Source of the DNA: CAVQCJ01 sp963711005
GTDB taxonomy: Bacteria > Actinomycetota > Actinomycetes > Prado026
Length of the DNA stretch: 64,000 nt
Assembly: GCA_963711005.1 (NCBI GenBank)
Contig: CAVQCJ010000004.1
Coordinates: 1 to 64,000, forward strand
Reading direction: 5' to 3'
The notes beneath the pieces were generated by a model. That model made no database searches and had not been told where the DNA came from. It was given only the letters and a program-made list of their open reading frames with translations. This document shows positions 19,388 through 29,470 of the stretch, piece after piece (the stretch's first letter is position 1; each line of letters starts with the position of its first letter). Both the position numbers and the translations under genes were made by a program.

Positions 19388-19546
19388 GAGTACCCGTCCT
19401 TCGTCGACGAAGGTGCAGAAGGCTAGGGTTTCGAGAAAAGGGTTGAGATTACGGGAGAGCTGCGAGGATACGCTCCTGGTGTCGGCCTAATCAAGGACGA
19501 CGAGGTGTTGCTGACGAAAAGCGGGAAACCTTGATCGATTTGGCTC

Positions 19547-20702
19547 TTAGTCGTTCGCTTTGCTTCCTGCCGTGACTAGCTGCCGAATCAGTTTTTCGCC
19601 TAACTTGTCGATGACTTGACCATCCTCAAGTCCGTCGGGGCCAGTGTTGCAAAGCACGACGACGGCGACGGCAGGATTCTCGCAGAAGGCAACAAACGTC
19701 GTGAAGCCGCCCGTGCCACCGTTGTGCCACCAGACCCGTCGACCATCGTAGTCTCGCATGAACCAACCCAGACCCACGCTCATGATGACAAACGCCGACT
19801 GACGCCGTTCCTGGGTAGCCGCCATCGCCGCTGCCAGCGGAGTTGCAGTTCGACCAGACTGAGCTTCGAGATAGGTCAGCATATCGGTGGCCGTGGAGCG
19901 GATCGCACCGGCACCAGCCATAGAAGCAAATGTCCAACACGGTAGTTCCTTGGCCTTCTTGCCGTGCCCGGTCGCCGTCCTCTTGTCTTGAGCTTCTGAA
20001 GGAATCACCACGGTGTCCTTCATCTGCAACGGCTCAGCAATCTGAGTTCGGATGAGTTCGTCGTAGCTCTTGCCGGTCTTGATGACCAATGCCTCACCGA
20101 GCAACCCCATGCCCAGGTTGCTGTAGGCGACGGGCGGTTTGTCCACGTCCTTCAACTTTACTTCGGCCAAACACTCGGCAAGTTGCTTGTGGTCAAAGCG
20201 GGCGAAAGGGTCGAGATCAATCGACTTGTCAGTTAGAAATGCCCGCAGCAGATTGGGTGGATTCTCGGGTAGACCGGATGTGTGGGTTGCCAAATCGAGC
20301 AGCGTAATTTCTCGCTCGCCACGTTTAGGCAGCGTCCATTCCTTGGGCAGCAAGAGGCGAACCGGGTCGTCGAGCTTGAGCTCTCCTCTCTCAACCATCA
20401 AAGCGAGCAGCAGAGTCGTGAAGGTCTTGCTGACTGAGCCGATTTCGAAAAGAGTGTCGGGCGTCGGCTGAGGTCCGTCCGCCTTGGTCTTTCCAAAGCA
20501 ATAAAACTCACGTTTTCCATCGGCGGTCACGAGTCCGACAACCGTTCCAACGACCTTTTGATTTTCGATGAGCGGCTTGACGAGTTCATCAACTCGTTCT
20601 TGCCAGGAATTCGGTGCGTCCGCGGCCAAGAGCTGGTGACGCGAAGCGATTCCACAAGACCAAGCCGAACACCAACGTGCAGAGGCAGCGATGGGCGATC
20701 AT
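19547..20702 (-). CDS. Secreted serine hydrolase of the beta-lactamase (class C/esterase) family
   Basis: The 360-residue mature part shows the three penicillin-binding-fold motifs: SxxK in GSVSKTFTTLLLALM, YxN in VAYSNLGMGLLGEAL, and HxG in WWHNGGTGGFTTFVAF. Such proteins act as esterases, D-aminopeptidases or transpeptidase-like enzymes as often as beta-lactamases, so I do not infer drug resistance. A signal peptide (MIAHRCLCTLVFGLVLWNRF) starts at the ATG at 20702 in a different frame and joins the body by a one-base shift near 20630. It stands alone on the minus strand beside a SOUL-family gene. Confidence 0.82.
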
Positions 20703-20888
20703 GTTTTTCACGAGACTTTCCGTTCCCGAGGATCGTTGATTTTGTTGCGATATTGCAATCGGCGTTCACGTCGGCACGACCAGCACAGTTCGGGAAGAGA
20801 CGACATCGGCATTCGCCCCGAGCGGATGATTGCGGGCATCGCTTGCAGGAAACGAGACGCGAAGGCTCTGAAGAAAACTCCCCTACCG

Positions 20889-21620
20889 TCAGTTGCTCCC
20901 ATTGGCCGAGCCGGACTTCTTCTCCGTAACCGGGACCTGTATTTCCCAGAACGCTTTGTCTTTTGGCACAAACGGTGAATTGTAACCGAGAACCCGGTAG
21001 GGACCGACGACCGTTAGATCTTTTCGAGATTCGATTTCTGCGGCAAGCTTTTTCTCTGCTTGTTCACGTGTATCGGCTGACAATTGACCCTGGAATGCGA
21101 TGCTCAGGACCCGCATGGTGGGCATGTCAGCCACCACGACTGCCCCCTCATTCTTCGGCTCATCGAGCAGCGGCCGCTCCAGCACGAAGTGCATCCGGTT
21201 GATGTCCATTGCGTCGAAGTTAGCAATCGCCTTCGGTTTGTCCGAGGGCTCGCGACGTTTGTAGTCCATAATCACCGGCGCGGTCATCTCATGCTTGTGC
21301 TTCGTCAAATAGGTAAAGCAACGCATGAATGCGTTGCTCCCTTCGGCCGAGTACGTTCGGCACAGAGGGTAGCTCTTCTCGACGATCTGGCCGACTTCGT
21401 TCGGCGGCGGAAACCCTTCGGGCAGCGGACCTTCATTGATGAATCCTTGCGGGTATTTGGGTTTCTCCACGGGCTTTGCCTCTTCATTCGGCGACTGCTG
21501 GAGTGCATTTTCCTTGGCGTCGGGTTCGACCGCGTACACGCGGCCGTTCTCCGCTCCGACGGCCCCGAGGAACGCCACAGCAACAAGAACACTCAAACAA
21601 GACGTTTTTTGCATCATCAT
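20889..21620 (-). CDS. SOUL-family haem-binding-like secreted protein
   Basis: This 243-residue protein has a signal peptide (SCLSVLVAVAFLGAVGAENG) and a low-complexity linker (NEEAKPVEKPKYPQGF). Its core fits the SOUL/HBP family: FTYLTKHKHEMTAPVIMDYK, MHFVLERPLLDEPKN, MPTMRVLSIAFQG, LGYNSPFVPKDKAFWEIQVP. The TAPV block and GYNxPFxP...WEI are the most characteristic. Eukaryotic members bind haem or porphyrin; bacterial ones are little studied. The N-terminal Met is chosen from a cluster of three consecutive ATG codons with an upstream GGAG. It lies before the DUF1295-CFA cluster, but a 99-base gap leaves operon membership open. Confidence 0.75.
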   Translation of the reverse strand: MMMQKTSCLSVLVAVAFLGAVGAENGRVYAVEPDAKENALQQSPNEEAKPVEKPKYPQGFINEGPLPEGFPPPNEVGQIVEKSYPLCRTYSAEGSNAFMRCFTYLTKHKHEMTAPVIMDYKRREPSDKPKAIANFDAMDINRMHFVLERPLLDEPKNEGAVVVADMPTMRVLSIAFQGQLSADTREQAEKKLAAEIESRKDLTVVGPYRVLGYNSPFVPKDKAFWEIQVPVTEKKSGSANGSN

Positions 21621-21719
21621 TTCTCCTGGGAGTTGAAGCTATTCTCTGGAGCGAAGGCTGTTTTTTTCATTGATGTTGGGACCGCACATAGTCGTCGCAA
21701 AGGTGACGTATCTCGCCTG

Positions 21720-22502
21720 TCACCCTCGCGGTGAGCCGGGAAAGAATGCGTTCGTACGTGCTTGGTAGTTTGCGTAATCCGGCCGGCGATCCGTGATCGT
21801 CTTTTCAAGCAGCGTGACGCCGGACACCTTCAAGAGCAAGAAGGACATCGCAAGTGGACTCAATAGGGTCCACCAGGCGCCGCCGGCAGCCGCAATGAGG
21901 TAAAGTCCCCACCAAACGGCGAAGTCGCCAAAGTAATTCGGGTGTCGCGTGAATCGCCACAGGCCGCGATCCATGACCCGTCCGGCGTTGGCTGGGTCGG
22001 CTTTGAAACGCGCCAGTTGCCAGTCGCCAACGGCCTCGAACGCGAAGCCAATAGTCCAAATCAGAACCCCGAGGCCATCGAGCCAATGGAGCGGGTTCGT
22101 TTCATCCTGGCTGGCCGCGACCTGGATCGGCAGTGACACGAACCACAAGATGACGGCTTGCAGCATGAACACCGTGAACAGACTAACCCACCAAAATCGC
22201 TGACCGTGGTGGTCGCGCATCACCTGGTAGCGACGATCCTCTCCGTGGCCCCAGTTGCGCCACAGCAGGAACAACGATAGCCGCAAGCCCCACACGGCGG
22301 TCAGCGCCACCAACAACGTGGTGCGTGCGCTCGGCGGGAAGTTAAGCCAAGATGCGGTTAGCGCCACAATCGCGAAGCCGCTTCCCCAAAACGGATCGAC
22401 GATGCTCGCGTCGCGCCTGGCCAGGCTCAGCAGCCAGACCAGGACCATCGTGGCCATGATCGTTGCAAGCGTCGCGAACAAAGTCAGCCAAAGGGGAGAC
22501 AT
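21720..22502 (-). CDS. DUF1295 membrane protein (steroid 5-alpha-reductase-like)
   Basis: This 260-residue polytopic protein has seven or so hydrophobic segments, WGLRLSLFLLWRNWGHGEDR, and the conserved C-terminal block GLWRFTRHPNYFGDFAVWWG. That RHPNYFG motif is typical of DUF1295 and of related methyltransferases and reductases acting on membrane lipids. It is the last gene of the minus-strand lipid cluster, nine bases after the upstream methyltransferase gene ends. By family, reduction of an unsaturated lipid or sterol-like substrate is possible; this is inference. Confidence 0.85.
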   Translation of the reverse strand: MSPLWLTLFATLATIMATMVLVWLLSLARRDASIVDPFWGSGFAIVALTASWLNFPPSARTTLLVALTAVWGLRLSLFLLWRNWGHGEDRRYQVMRDHHGQRFWWVSLFTVFMLQAVILWFVSLPIQVAASQDETNPLHWLDGLGVLIWTIGFAFEAVGDWQLARFKADPANAGRVMDRGLWRFTRHPNYFGDFAVWWGLYLIAAAGGAWWTLLSPLAMSFLLLKVSGVTLLEKTITDRRPDYANYQARTNAFFPGSPRG

Positions 22503-22511
22503 GATGTGTCC

Positions 22512-23590
22512 CTAATTCAAAGGTTGAGACGACCGCTGCAGCAAGTACTGTGAGACGTGCCACTCCTCGCCGTTGCCGTATCCGAATAGTTCAGCCACAG
22601 CGAGGAAGAAAACCCGCCAGCGTTGCAACCATCGGCCGGCGGCCGCGTCGCCGTAGGTTGATTTTAGAATCTGAAGCACCTCGTCGCGTCGAGCATCCAG
22701 ATTGGCTAGCCAGGCCTCGGCTGTGCGTTGGTAGTGACCTCCGTTCCAAGTCCATTGGCGGATGACGCTCAAGTGTCGATCGAAACGCCGCAACAAATCC
22801 GTGCTGGGCATGATCCCGCCCGTGAAGAAGTAGCGTCCCATCCAGTCCGCCTTTCCCGTCGTCTCAAAGGGATAGGCCAGTTCACGATGGCAGAAGAGGT
22901 GGACGAAAAGCTTGCCAGTAGGTCGCAACCACGACGCGATTCGTGCGAGCAGCAGGTCGTAGTTGCGCATGTGCTCGAACATTTCGATGGAGATTACTCG
23001 ATCAAACCGGCCGTTGCCGGACGTGGAGGGCGAAGGAGCGAAGTCGTTCATGTCGGCCGTGATAACGCGCAGGTTTGTCAGCCGGCGGGCAATTGCCTCA
23101 GATTCGATAAAGCGCCGCTGAGCGTTGGAATTGGAAACGGCCGTGATGCGACTTGCGGGATAACGCTCGGCCATCCACAGCGAAAGCGAACCCCAGCCGC
23201 AGCCCAGTTCGAGCACGTCTTGGCCATCCTCCAGTTGAGCCTGTTCGCAGGTGAGGGCCAAGGCGGTTTCCTCCGCCTCGGCTAGCGAGGACGAGGCGTT
23301 CGGCCAGTAACAGCAACTGTATTTGCGGCGCGGTCCGAGCACGGCTGAGAAAAACTCGGGCGGAAGCTCGTAGTGCTGCTCATTCGCCTTTTCGGGAACC
23401 AGCGCGATGGGACCAGATCGCATCGACTCCACAAATGCTGCCCGCGCGGACTCTCGCGCCGGAATCGCCGCCAGTCGATTCTCGCAACCGGCCGCGGCAC
23501 AAGCGGCGAATCGCAATCCGCGTAAGAGGGTCGGGCAACGAGCCCACGCTCGACGGCTTCCACTCCCATTGCGAGAATACTCATCGTCAA
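22512..23590 (-). CDS. CFA-synthase-type SAM methyltransferase (first of two), one frameshift
   Basis: The main frame carries the cyclopropane-fatty-acid-synthase-type core: EQHYELPPEFFSAVLGPRRK, YSCCYW, LELGCGWGSLSLWMAERYPA, SRITAVSNSNAQRRFI, FDRVISIEMFEHMRNYDLLL and FVHLFCHRELAYPFET. The N-terminus begins in another frame at about 23590 with SILAMGVEAVERGLVARP and joins by a shift near 23520. Relative to the neighbour at 23598 it lacks the N-terminal lipid-binding extension of true CFA synthases. Enzymes of this group transfer a methylene or methyl group from S-adenosylmethionine to unsaturated acyl chains in phospholipids. The tight tandem with a second homologue suggests two successive or alternative steps on the same lipid. 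Confidence 0.82.
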
Positions 23591-23597
23591 CCTTCCC

Positions 23598-24936
23598 TTA
23601 AGCAGGACACAGTCCTATGTTCTGTGAATCCATCGAGGAGTTAACCTCGCAAGATGAGTCGGGCACGAGCGCCGCCCGGTTGCCGATTTGGATGGGATCG
23701 CGACGGCACTGAAGATTATCAAATTGAATCTGCACCACACCGACGTGACGCTCTTCAAATGCCGCCTCACAATAGCAGAGGTAATAGTCCCAGAGTCGAA
23801 TCAGTTCCTCCGAGTACCCGAGCCTCCGCACGTCGGCCAATCGCTCGTGAAAGGTCTTGCCCCATCGCCGCAGCGTTTCGGCATAGTGGGGGCCAAAATC
23901 CTCCGCATGTACGAAACGCATTTGGCTCGCTCGCCCAACCGACTCCAAGATCGTCGCCATGGAGGGCAGGCAGCCGCCTGGAAAGACGTAGCGGCGAATG
24001 AAGTCCACTGAGTGCAGATATTCGTCGTAGCGCCGCTCGGGCATGACGATCGCTTGCAAGACCATCGAGCCGTCTGGTTTGAGTAGTTCTCCGCACTTGC
24101 GGAAGTACGTGTCGAGGTATTGATGGCCGACCGCCTCGATCATTTCGATCGAAACCAATTTGTCAAAACGGCCGGTCAGGTCCCGATAGTCTTGCAGTAA
24201 GAGAGTGATGCGGCCGGCGAGTCCGGCGGCTTCGACCCTGCGGGACGCTAGATCAAATTGCTGTTTGGAGATGGTCGTTGTTGTCACCCGACATCCGTAG
24301 TGTTCCGCCGCATGGATTGCCAGTCCGCCCCAGCCCGTGCCGATTTCCAGCAGATGATCGCCGGGGCGCAGATCGAGTTTGCGACAGACCCGGTCGAACT
24401 TCTCGATCGATGCCTCGCGTAGCGTAGTTTCGGGCGACGAAAAGATTCCGCATGAATAGGCCCAGGTGTCATCGAGCCACAACTGAAAGAAGTCGTTGCC
24501 CAGATCGTAGTGGGCACTTATGTTCCGGCGGCTGCCGGTTCGACTATTGGCATGCCACCGATGAACAAGCCGATGGATCAACTGCGTGAGTCGCGACCAG
24601 CCGCTATCCAGACTTTGAGCCGCGGACTGGTTGCGAACGAACAATCGAAATAGGTCGGTCAGGTTGTTGCACTCCCAATCGCCCGCCACGTACGACATGG
24701 CTGCCGCCAGGCTGCCGCCGAGTGATCGACTTCCGATAGAACCGAGGATTGCGGACACGCAAGGTCGCGTGCAGATCACCTGCGGTTCCCAGCCGGGACA
24801 CTCCTGCGGCGTCGTCGATCGTGATCTCGCCGCCGCGCAATCCATTCAGCTGTCGCATCACCAAGCGTCGCGCCAGGCGGTCCACAAAACCGGGCGCACA
24901 CGCATCACGTGTTTCGAACGATCGGTCGATGGTCAT
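23598..24936 (-). CDS. cfa: Cyclopropane-fatty-acyl-phospholipid synthase, one frameshift
   Basis: The N-terminal domain starts at 24936 (TIDRSFETRDACAPGFVDRL, GDLHATLRVRNPRFYRK) and passes by a shift near 24745 into LGGSLAAAMSYVAGDWECNN, LTDLFRLFVRN. The catalytic domain follows: ISAHYDLGNDFFQLWLDDTW, YSCGIF, LLEIGTGWGGLAIHAAEHYG, VTTTTISKQQFDLA, LVSIEMIEAVGHQYLDTYF and WEDFGPHY-like VHAEDFGPHYAETLRRW. These are the standard Cfa motifs. The enzyme would methylenate unsaturated phospholipid acyl chains at the membrane surface. Its start overlaps the stop of the DUF1365 gene by four bases, so the two are translationally coupled. Confidence 0.88.
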
Positions 24937-25775
24937 GCCGGGATCTCCTCACGGCTTGTTTCTTGTGGTGCGCGACTCGACCGATCGAGACGACCGCGTA
25001 CCTCTGAATCTTGAACTGTCGGAGAATCTGTGAGGCTGGGATGGCGTACAAACGGCACTCCCTTGCGCCAGATCTGCAATGCCTGCCAGTAAATGCCGAC
25101 GAATATTTGCAGTGTCAGCAGAGGGTATCGCAACAGCAGGCCGGCGAGTCGCAACCGCGTGATCGGCGTGCGTCTTAGCGACAGCGTGGCTTCGAACACC
25201 TTCTCCTCGGGAGCTTGGCATTTGATGGCCACTGTCAGCCGTTCTCCAGGCGCCGATAGCCGCCAGCAATAATCCATCTCCATCCCAAGAAAGGGAGATA
25301 CGTGAAACTCTTTGGCGTGCCTGGTTGTCATCTGTTGATGTTGCGAGGCAGCTCGCAGGTCAAGGACGTAACAATGCTGCTCGTTCCAGGGCGTGTTGTT
25401 GACTTCGGCAACGACTGCCTGGACGTGCTCGTCCCGGGCATTAAAGCAGTAGTAGAGGCTGACCGGATTCATTTCGAAGCCCAGGTACCGAAAGTGCGTC
25501 AGCAACCGGATCGGCCCCTGGGGTCGCCAGCCGAGTCGCGATTCCACTAGCTCGCGCACGGCTTCGTCCAACGGCTGGTCCGCTGGCCCGAAGTGGTCGG
25601 CTCGTCGAAACCGGGCGATCGCCGGCCATTGGGTGGACCACAAGCCACGGCGTCCAAACAGTGGGCCTAGCTCCGCGAGGTCGACATAGACCATAAACAG
25701 CGGGTAGCTGAATTGGCGATCTATCGGGCCAAAGCGGCGGTGCCGGACTCGACCCTCGTAGATACAGCTGTGCAT
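24933..25775 (-). CDS. DUF1365 family protein
   Basis: This intact 280-residue protein begins MHSCIYEGRVRHRRFGPIDR and carries FSYPLFMVYVDLAEL, FRYLGFEMNPVSLYYCFNAR, VVAEVNNTPWNEQHCYVLDL and KEFHVSPFLGMEMDYCWRLS, all DUF1365 hallmarks. Function is not established, but the family occurs almost always between an FAD amine oxidase and a CFA synthase, as here, and has been linked to membrane lipid modification under photo-oxidative stress in proteobacteria. It overlaps the upstream FAD gene by 55 bases and the downstream cfa by four. Confidence 0.9.
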   Translation of the reverse strand: MHSCIYEGRVRHRRFGPIDRQFSYPLFMVYVDLAELGPLFGRRGLWSTQWPAIARFRRADHFGPADQPLDEAVRELVESRLGWRPQGPIRLLTHFRYLGFEMNPVSLYYCFNARDEHVQAVVAEVNNTPWNEQHCYVLDLRAASQHQQMTTRHAKEFHVSPFLGMEMDYCWRLSAPGERLTVAIKCQAPEEKVFEATLSLRRTPITRLRLAGLLLRYPLLTLQIFVGIYWQALQIWRKGVPFVRHPSLTDSPTVQDSEVRGRLDRSSRAPQETSREEIPA

Positions 25776-27022
25776 TTCTCAAAACCCTTGTCGAAATATT
25801 TGACAACGGCCAACGCGCTATTCACGCCGTCCTCGTGAAACCCGTAGCCCCAGTAAGCGCCACAATAGTGCGTGCGTCGCTGGCCGCTGATTTCTGCGCA
25901 TCGGCGCTGGGCAGCCACGGCTCGCGAGGTGTAAAGCGGATGGTGATAGGTGATTCGCCGCAATACGCTAGCCGGATCTACCGCGCCGTCGCCGTTCAGC
26001 GTCAGGCAAAACTCTCGCGGCGCAGTGATCCGCTGCAGCCGGTTGAGCCAATAGGTCACCGCCACGGTGGCTTGCGATGTCGCCGGTACGTGGTAGTTCC
26101 AGCTTGCCCAGGCGCGACGCCGACGAGGCAATACCGAGGAATCTGTGTGCAGCAAAGCCTCGTTGCGCTGGTAGGCGAACGATCCAAGAATCGCCACCTC
26201 AGCCGGAGTTGGCTCTGTGAGCATTTTCAAGGCCTGATCAGCGTGGACCGCCACAATGACGTGGTCGAACCGTTCCGCCAGGGCTTGCCCGGCAACCACC
26301 GTGACGTCGTCGCGACTGCGGATCAGTTGCTGAACCGGACTGTTGAGTCGCACGTCAAACGGGCGCGATCGCCGCATGGCCTCGATGTAGCGAGCCGAGC
26401 CCCCCGACACGGTCCGCCATTGGGGGCGGTCCGTCAGGGACAATAATCCGTGATTCGCACAAAACCGCACGAAATACCTCACGGGAAATTCGCGCATCCG
26501 GCTCGGTGGCGCCGACCAGATGGCAGCCCCCATGGGAATCAAATAGTGCTCCAAGAACTCTCGGCCGAAGCCCTCGCGTGCCACGTACTCTCCCAGCGTC
26601 AATTGATCGTCGGCGTCTGAGAGGAGTGCCGGCGAGCACCGATTGAATCGCAGAATATCCTTGAGCATGCGATAAAACGCTGGACGCACGAGATTTCGCC
26701 GCTGAGCAAACAGGCCGGACAACGAGCTGCCGCAGTATTCCCAGCCCGTGCGGTCTGAGCGCACGCTGAAACTCATGTCACTGGCTTGCGTTGCGACCCC
26801 GAGTTGTTTCAGGAGCCGCGAGAAGTTCGGGTAGGTCCGCTCGTTGTAGACGATGAACCCGGTGTCCAACGCGTAATGCCGCCCGTCTTGTTCGATCTCA
26901 ATCGTGTTGGTGTGGCCGCCCAGATACGAGCCCGCTTCAAAAAGCGTAACTTGATGTCGGTCGGCCAGCATATAGGCGGCTGCCAAACCGGAGATTCCAG
27001 AGCCGACGATGGCAATTCTCAT
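25721..27022 (-). CDS. FAD-dependent amine oxidase / NAD(P)-binding flavoprotein
   Basis: The start is set at MRIAIVGSGISGLAAAYMLA, a Rossmann GxGxxG FAD-binding motif at the N-terminus, giving 433 residues; the longer open frame upstream is not conserved-looking. Further motifs are LFEAGSYLGGHTNTIEIEQD, DTGFIVYNERTYPNFSRLL, MREFPVRYFVRFCANHGLLS and GAYWGYGFHEDGVNSALAV. This subfamily is the usual partner of DUF1365 and CFA synthase; a desaturase or oxidase acting on fatty acyl chains is plausible. No frameshift is seen. Confidence 0.88.
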   Translation of the reverse strand: MRIAIVGSGISGLAAAYMLADRHQVTLFEAGSYLGGHTNTIEIEQDGRHYALDTGFIVYNERTYPNFSRLLKQLGVATQASDMSFSVRSDRTGWEYCGSSLSGLFAQRRNLVRPAFYRMLKDILRFNRCSPALLSDADDQLTLGEYVAREGFGREFLEHYLIPMGAAIWSAPPSRMREFPVRYFVRFCANHGLLSLTDRPQWRTVSGGSARYIEAMRRSRPFDVRLNSPVQQLIRSRDDVTVVAGQALAERFDHVIVAVHADQALKMLTEPTPAEVAILGSFAYQRNEALLHTDSSVLPRRRRAWASWNYHVPATSQATVAVTYWLNRLQRITAPREFCLTLNGDGAVDPASVLRRITYHHPLYTSRAVAAQRRCAEISGQRRTHYCGAYWGYGFHEDGVNSALAVVKYFDKGFEKCTAVSTRVESGTAALAR

Positions 27023-27153
27023 CGCATCGATCCGATTTCGTAGTTCGCAACAGTCCAGATTGCGCGTGCATCTTGGCAGCGCCAGACGGCGGACGATGTG
27101 GCCTGAGCGGTTGGAAACTCGCAACGGTCTTCGTCTCACGAGGTCATGCAGCA

Positions 27154-29121
27154 TCATGCGTTCATCCTCCAGATCGCGAGGTTGAGCAACGCCGCGAACG
27201 AGCTCCAGGAGAAGTAGGGCACGAACAGCCAGCCGGCCAACTTGTGGCGTGTCCAAAACGCAAGCGTGGTTGCTGCAATCGTTGTCCACAGCAAAACGAT
27301 TTCCACGAAAGCTCCCCCCGGACTTCGCAATGCGAAAAAGATTCCAGACCAGGCTGCGTTCAACAGGAGTTGAGTCCCGAACAAGAACCACACGGTTCGT
27401 GCGCCGGACTTTCCGGACTGCCGCCACACGAGCCAGGCTGCCACGGCCATCAAGAAGTAGAGAATGCTCCACACCGGGCCGAAGACCCAGTCAGGTGGCG
27501 TCCAAGTGGGTTTCGCCAGAGTCTGGTACCAGCTATTCACCGACGAGAAAGTCCATTCGGCTCCGAGAGCGGCCGTGCCAAAGCAAACGGCCAGGAACAA
27601 TAGGAGCATCAACACTTGAACCGGCACGCTCGGATTGAAAGTCTTCCGCGCTGCCGTTTCAGGTTGACTGCTTGCTGCCGCAATGCCGCGGAGCATGCCG
27701 GCGAAAACGACTTGATGCAAAGGGTACACCAGGTACCAGTAGGCCCGGCCAAGGACGCCTCGCGCATCGAAGGTGGCTGTCTGGCGCAATTGGCACGACG
27801 GTCCGTTGCCCGTCACCTCGAACTCTAGCCAAGCTCTGCCGGGCAACTTCATCTCGGCGGCCAGTCGTAATCGTCGGCCCGGTTCCAATGCCTCAACGCG
27901 CCAACAATCGAGCGTATCTCCCACTCGCAGGCGCTCAGGATGTGGCCGCCCGCGACGCATCCCGATGCCACCGATTGCCAGATCCATCAATCCCCGCAGA
28001 CCCCAGAGCCAATTGGTGAAATACCAGCCCGTCTGACCGCCAATCCTCTCCACCGCGGCGAACACTTGAGCCGGCGCACAATGGACCTCGACAGTGCGCG
28101 AATCGACGAATCGCGACCCGAAAGCGCCTCCAGCCGAACCGGTCGCTGCTCCGGTCGAAGATATTGCGTCGGACCATCGAGATTCCGCACATTCGCGATC
28201 CTCATTGCGCAGAGCGGCGTGAATTGCCTCGCGATAACCGAGCGGAGCAATCGCAAACGTGGCGGAAGCCGTCTGATCTCGCACGACGGTGGGGTAACAA
28301 ATGCTATCGATCAGCTTTCGGCCCACTCGTGCATACAGCGGTGTTACGAGTCCCAGCCACAAGCTCGAAAGCCTGGGGGTCAACACGGGCACGGGGATGA
28401 TCAGGCGCCGTAGACCGCGCTGCCGAGCATACTCGCGCATCAAGTCGCCGTAGGAGACTTGATCGGCCCCGCCGATCTCGAAGACGCGACTTTCGGAGAC
28501 TTCGAGATCGATCGCCGCGACCAGGTATGACAGTAAGTCGGATACGGCAATCGGCTGCGACAGCACCGACACCCAGCGTGGCGCAATCATGACGGGAAGC
28601 CGTTCGACAAGCGCCCGGATCATCTCAAACGAGAGGCTGCCAGAGCCGATCACAATCGAAGCACGAAACTCGATGACTTGTACGCCGGTTGATCGCAAGA
28701 TCTCGCCTACCTCATGGCGGCTCCTGAGATGCGCCGAGAGAGGTTGTTTGCTATCTCCCAGACCGCCTAGATAGACAATGCGGCGGATGCCCGCCTTGGC
28801 CGCGGCCGACGCGAAATTCTGCGCCGCTTGTCGGTCCGACTCCTCGAACGAACCCGCCGAGCCCATCGAATGCACGAGGTAGAAGGCCGTGTCCACATTC
28901 TGCAACGCTCGGTCGAGCGAGTCCGGGTCAAGCACGTCGCCGGCCACAATCTCTGTTCTGGCCCCGGTGCGACCAGTCAACATTTCCGGTCGACGTGCAA
29001 GACACCGAACTTGCAGCGCCTGTTGTTCCAGCGCACGCAACAGCCGAGCCCCGACATAACCGGTGGCGCCGGTCAGCAAGATCAGTCGATTGGCATTCTG
29101 CAAATGTTGTTCGTTGTTCAT
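27154..29121 (-). CDS. Fusion of SDR/DUF2867 oxidoreductase and TspO/MBR membrane protein
   Basis: This 655-residue protein has three parts in one frame. Residues 10-300 are an atypical SDR (LILLTGATGYVGARLLRALE, AGDVLDPDSLDRALQNVDTA, FYLVHSMGSAGSFEESDRQA). Residues 340-490 are a DUF2867/polyketide-cyclase-like domain (RTVEVHCAPAQVFAAVERIG, TGWYFTNWLWGLRGLMDLAI). Residues 500-655 are a five-helix TspO/MBR domain (SSVNSWYQTLAKPTWTPPDW, VFGPVWSILYFLMAVAAWLV, LLNAAWSGIFFALRS). TspO proteins bind porphyrins and take part in light- and oxygen-linked stress signalling. The first gene of the minus-strand lipid cluster, it ends 132 bases before the FAD oxidase start. Confidence 0.88.
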   Translation of the reverse strand: MNNEQHLQNANRLILLTGATGYVGARLLRALEQQALQVRCLARRPEMLTGRTGARTEIVAGDVLDPDSLDRALQNVDTAFYLVHSMGSAGSFEESDRQAAQNFASAAAKAGIRRIVYLGGLGDSKQPLSAHLRSRHEVGEILRSTGVQVIEFRASIVIGSGSLSFEMIRALVERLPVMIAPRWVSVLSQPIAVSDLLSYLVAAIDLEVSESRVFEIGGADQVSYGDLMREYARQRGLRRLIIPVPVLTPRLSSLWLGLVTPLYARVGRKLIDSICYPTVVRDQTASATFAIAPLGYREAIHAALRNEDRECAESRWSDAISSTGAATGSAGGAFGSRFVDSRTVEVHCAPAQVFAAVERIGGQTGWYFTNWLWGLRGLMDLAIGGIGMRRGRPHPERLRVGDTLDCWRVEALEPGRRLRLAAEMKLPGRAWLEFEVTGNGPSCQLRQTATFDARGVLGRAYWYLVYPLHQVVFAGMLRGIAAASSQPETAARKTFNPSVPVQVLMLLLFLAVCFGTAALGAEWTFSSVNSWYQTLAKPTWTPPDWVFGPVWSILYFLMAVAAWLVWRQSGKSGARTVWFLFGTQLLLNAAWSGIFFALRSPGGAFVEIVLLWTTIAATTLAFWTRHKLAGWLFVPYFSWSSFAALLNLAIWRMNA

Positions 29122-29136
29122 CGTGGCATTCGTTCG

Positions 29137-29331
29137 TTATTGTCCGTACACCCGTGGCGTATGGCCCGCAGCTGGTGGCACACAGACTTGCAGTTCTCCT
29201 CGTAGCACTCGAATCGTCTTGGGAGCTTCGATCCCGATCTTGATTCGGTCGCCTTGGATCGCCGTGACGACGACTTCGATGTCGGCCGCAATCCTAATTC
29301 GTTCTCCGACCTTCCGGGAAAGAATCAGCAT
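29137..29331 (-). CDS. csrA: CsrA carbon storage regulator (RNA-binding protein)
   Basis: This 64-residue protein begins MLILSRKVGERIRIAADIEV and continues VVTAIQGDRIKIGIEAPKTI, the full CsrA signature. Arg44-type RNA-contact residues are present in IRVLRGEL. CsrA dimers bind GGA motifs near ribosome sites to repress or stabilise mRNAs. Its stop lies 15 bases before the start of the SDR-TspO gene on the same strand, so the two may share a transcript. The last residues (PPAAGHTPRVYGQ) are variable in the family. Confidence 0.93.
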   Translation of the reverse strand: MLILSRKVGERIRIAADIEVVVTAIQGDRIKIGIEAPKTIRVLRGELQVCVPPAAGHTPRVYGQ

Positions 29332-29423
29332 CAGTCCATCCTCTTGCGTCGTGGCCGGCGATTCACAAATCAGCGACGTGCCCTTCGATATCGGTTGTGA
29401 AAAATGAGTTAGGTAGAGGAAAA

Positions 29424-29457
29424 GGTCATGGCCGGCGGCAGTTCGCCGGCCATGACC
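29424..29457 (-). terminator. Intrinsic terminator of the fasciclin gene
   Basis: GGTCATGGCCGGCG (29424-29437) is the exact reverse complement of CGCCGGCCATGACC (29444-29457) with a six-base loop. On the minus strand the stem is followed by TTTTCC. It is 14 bases past the fasciclin stop codon, separating it from csrA. Confidence 0.85.
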
Positions 29458-29470
29458 ACGCTCACACGAT

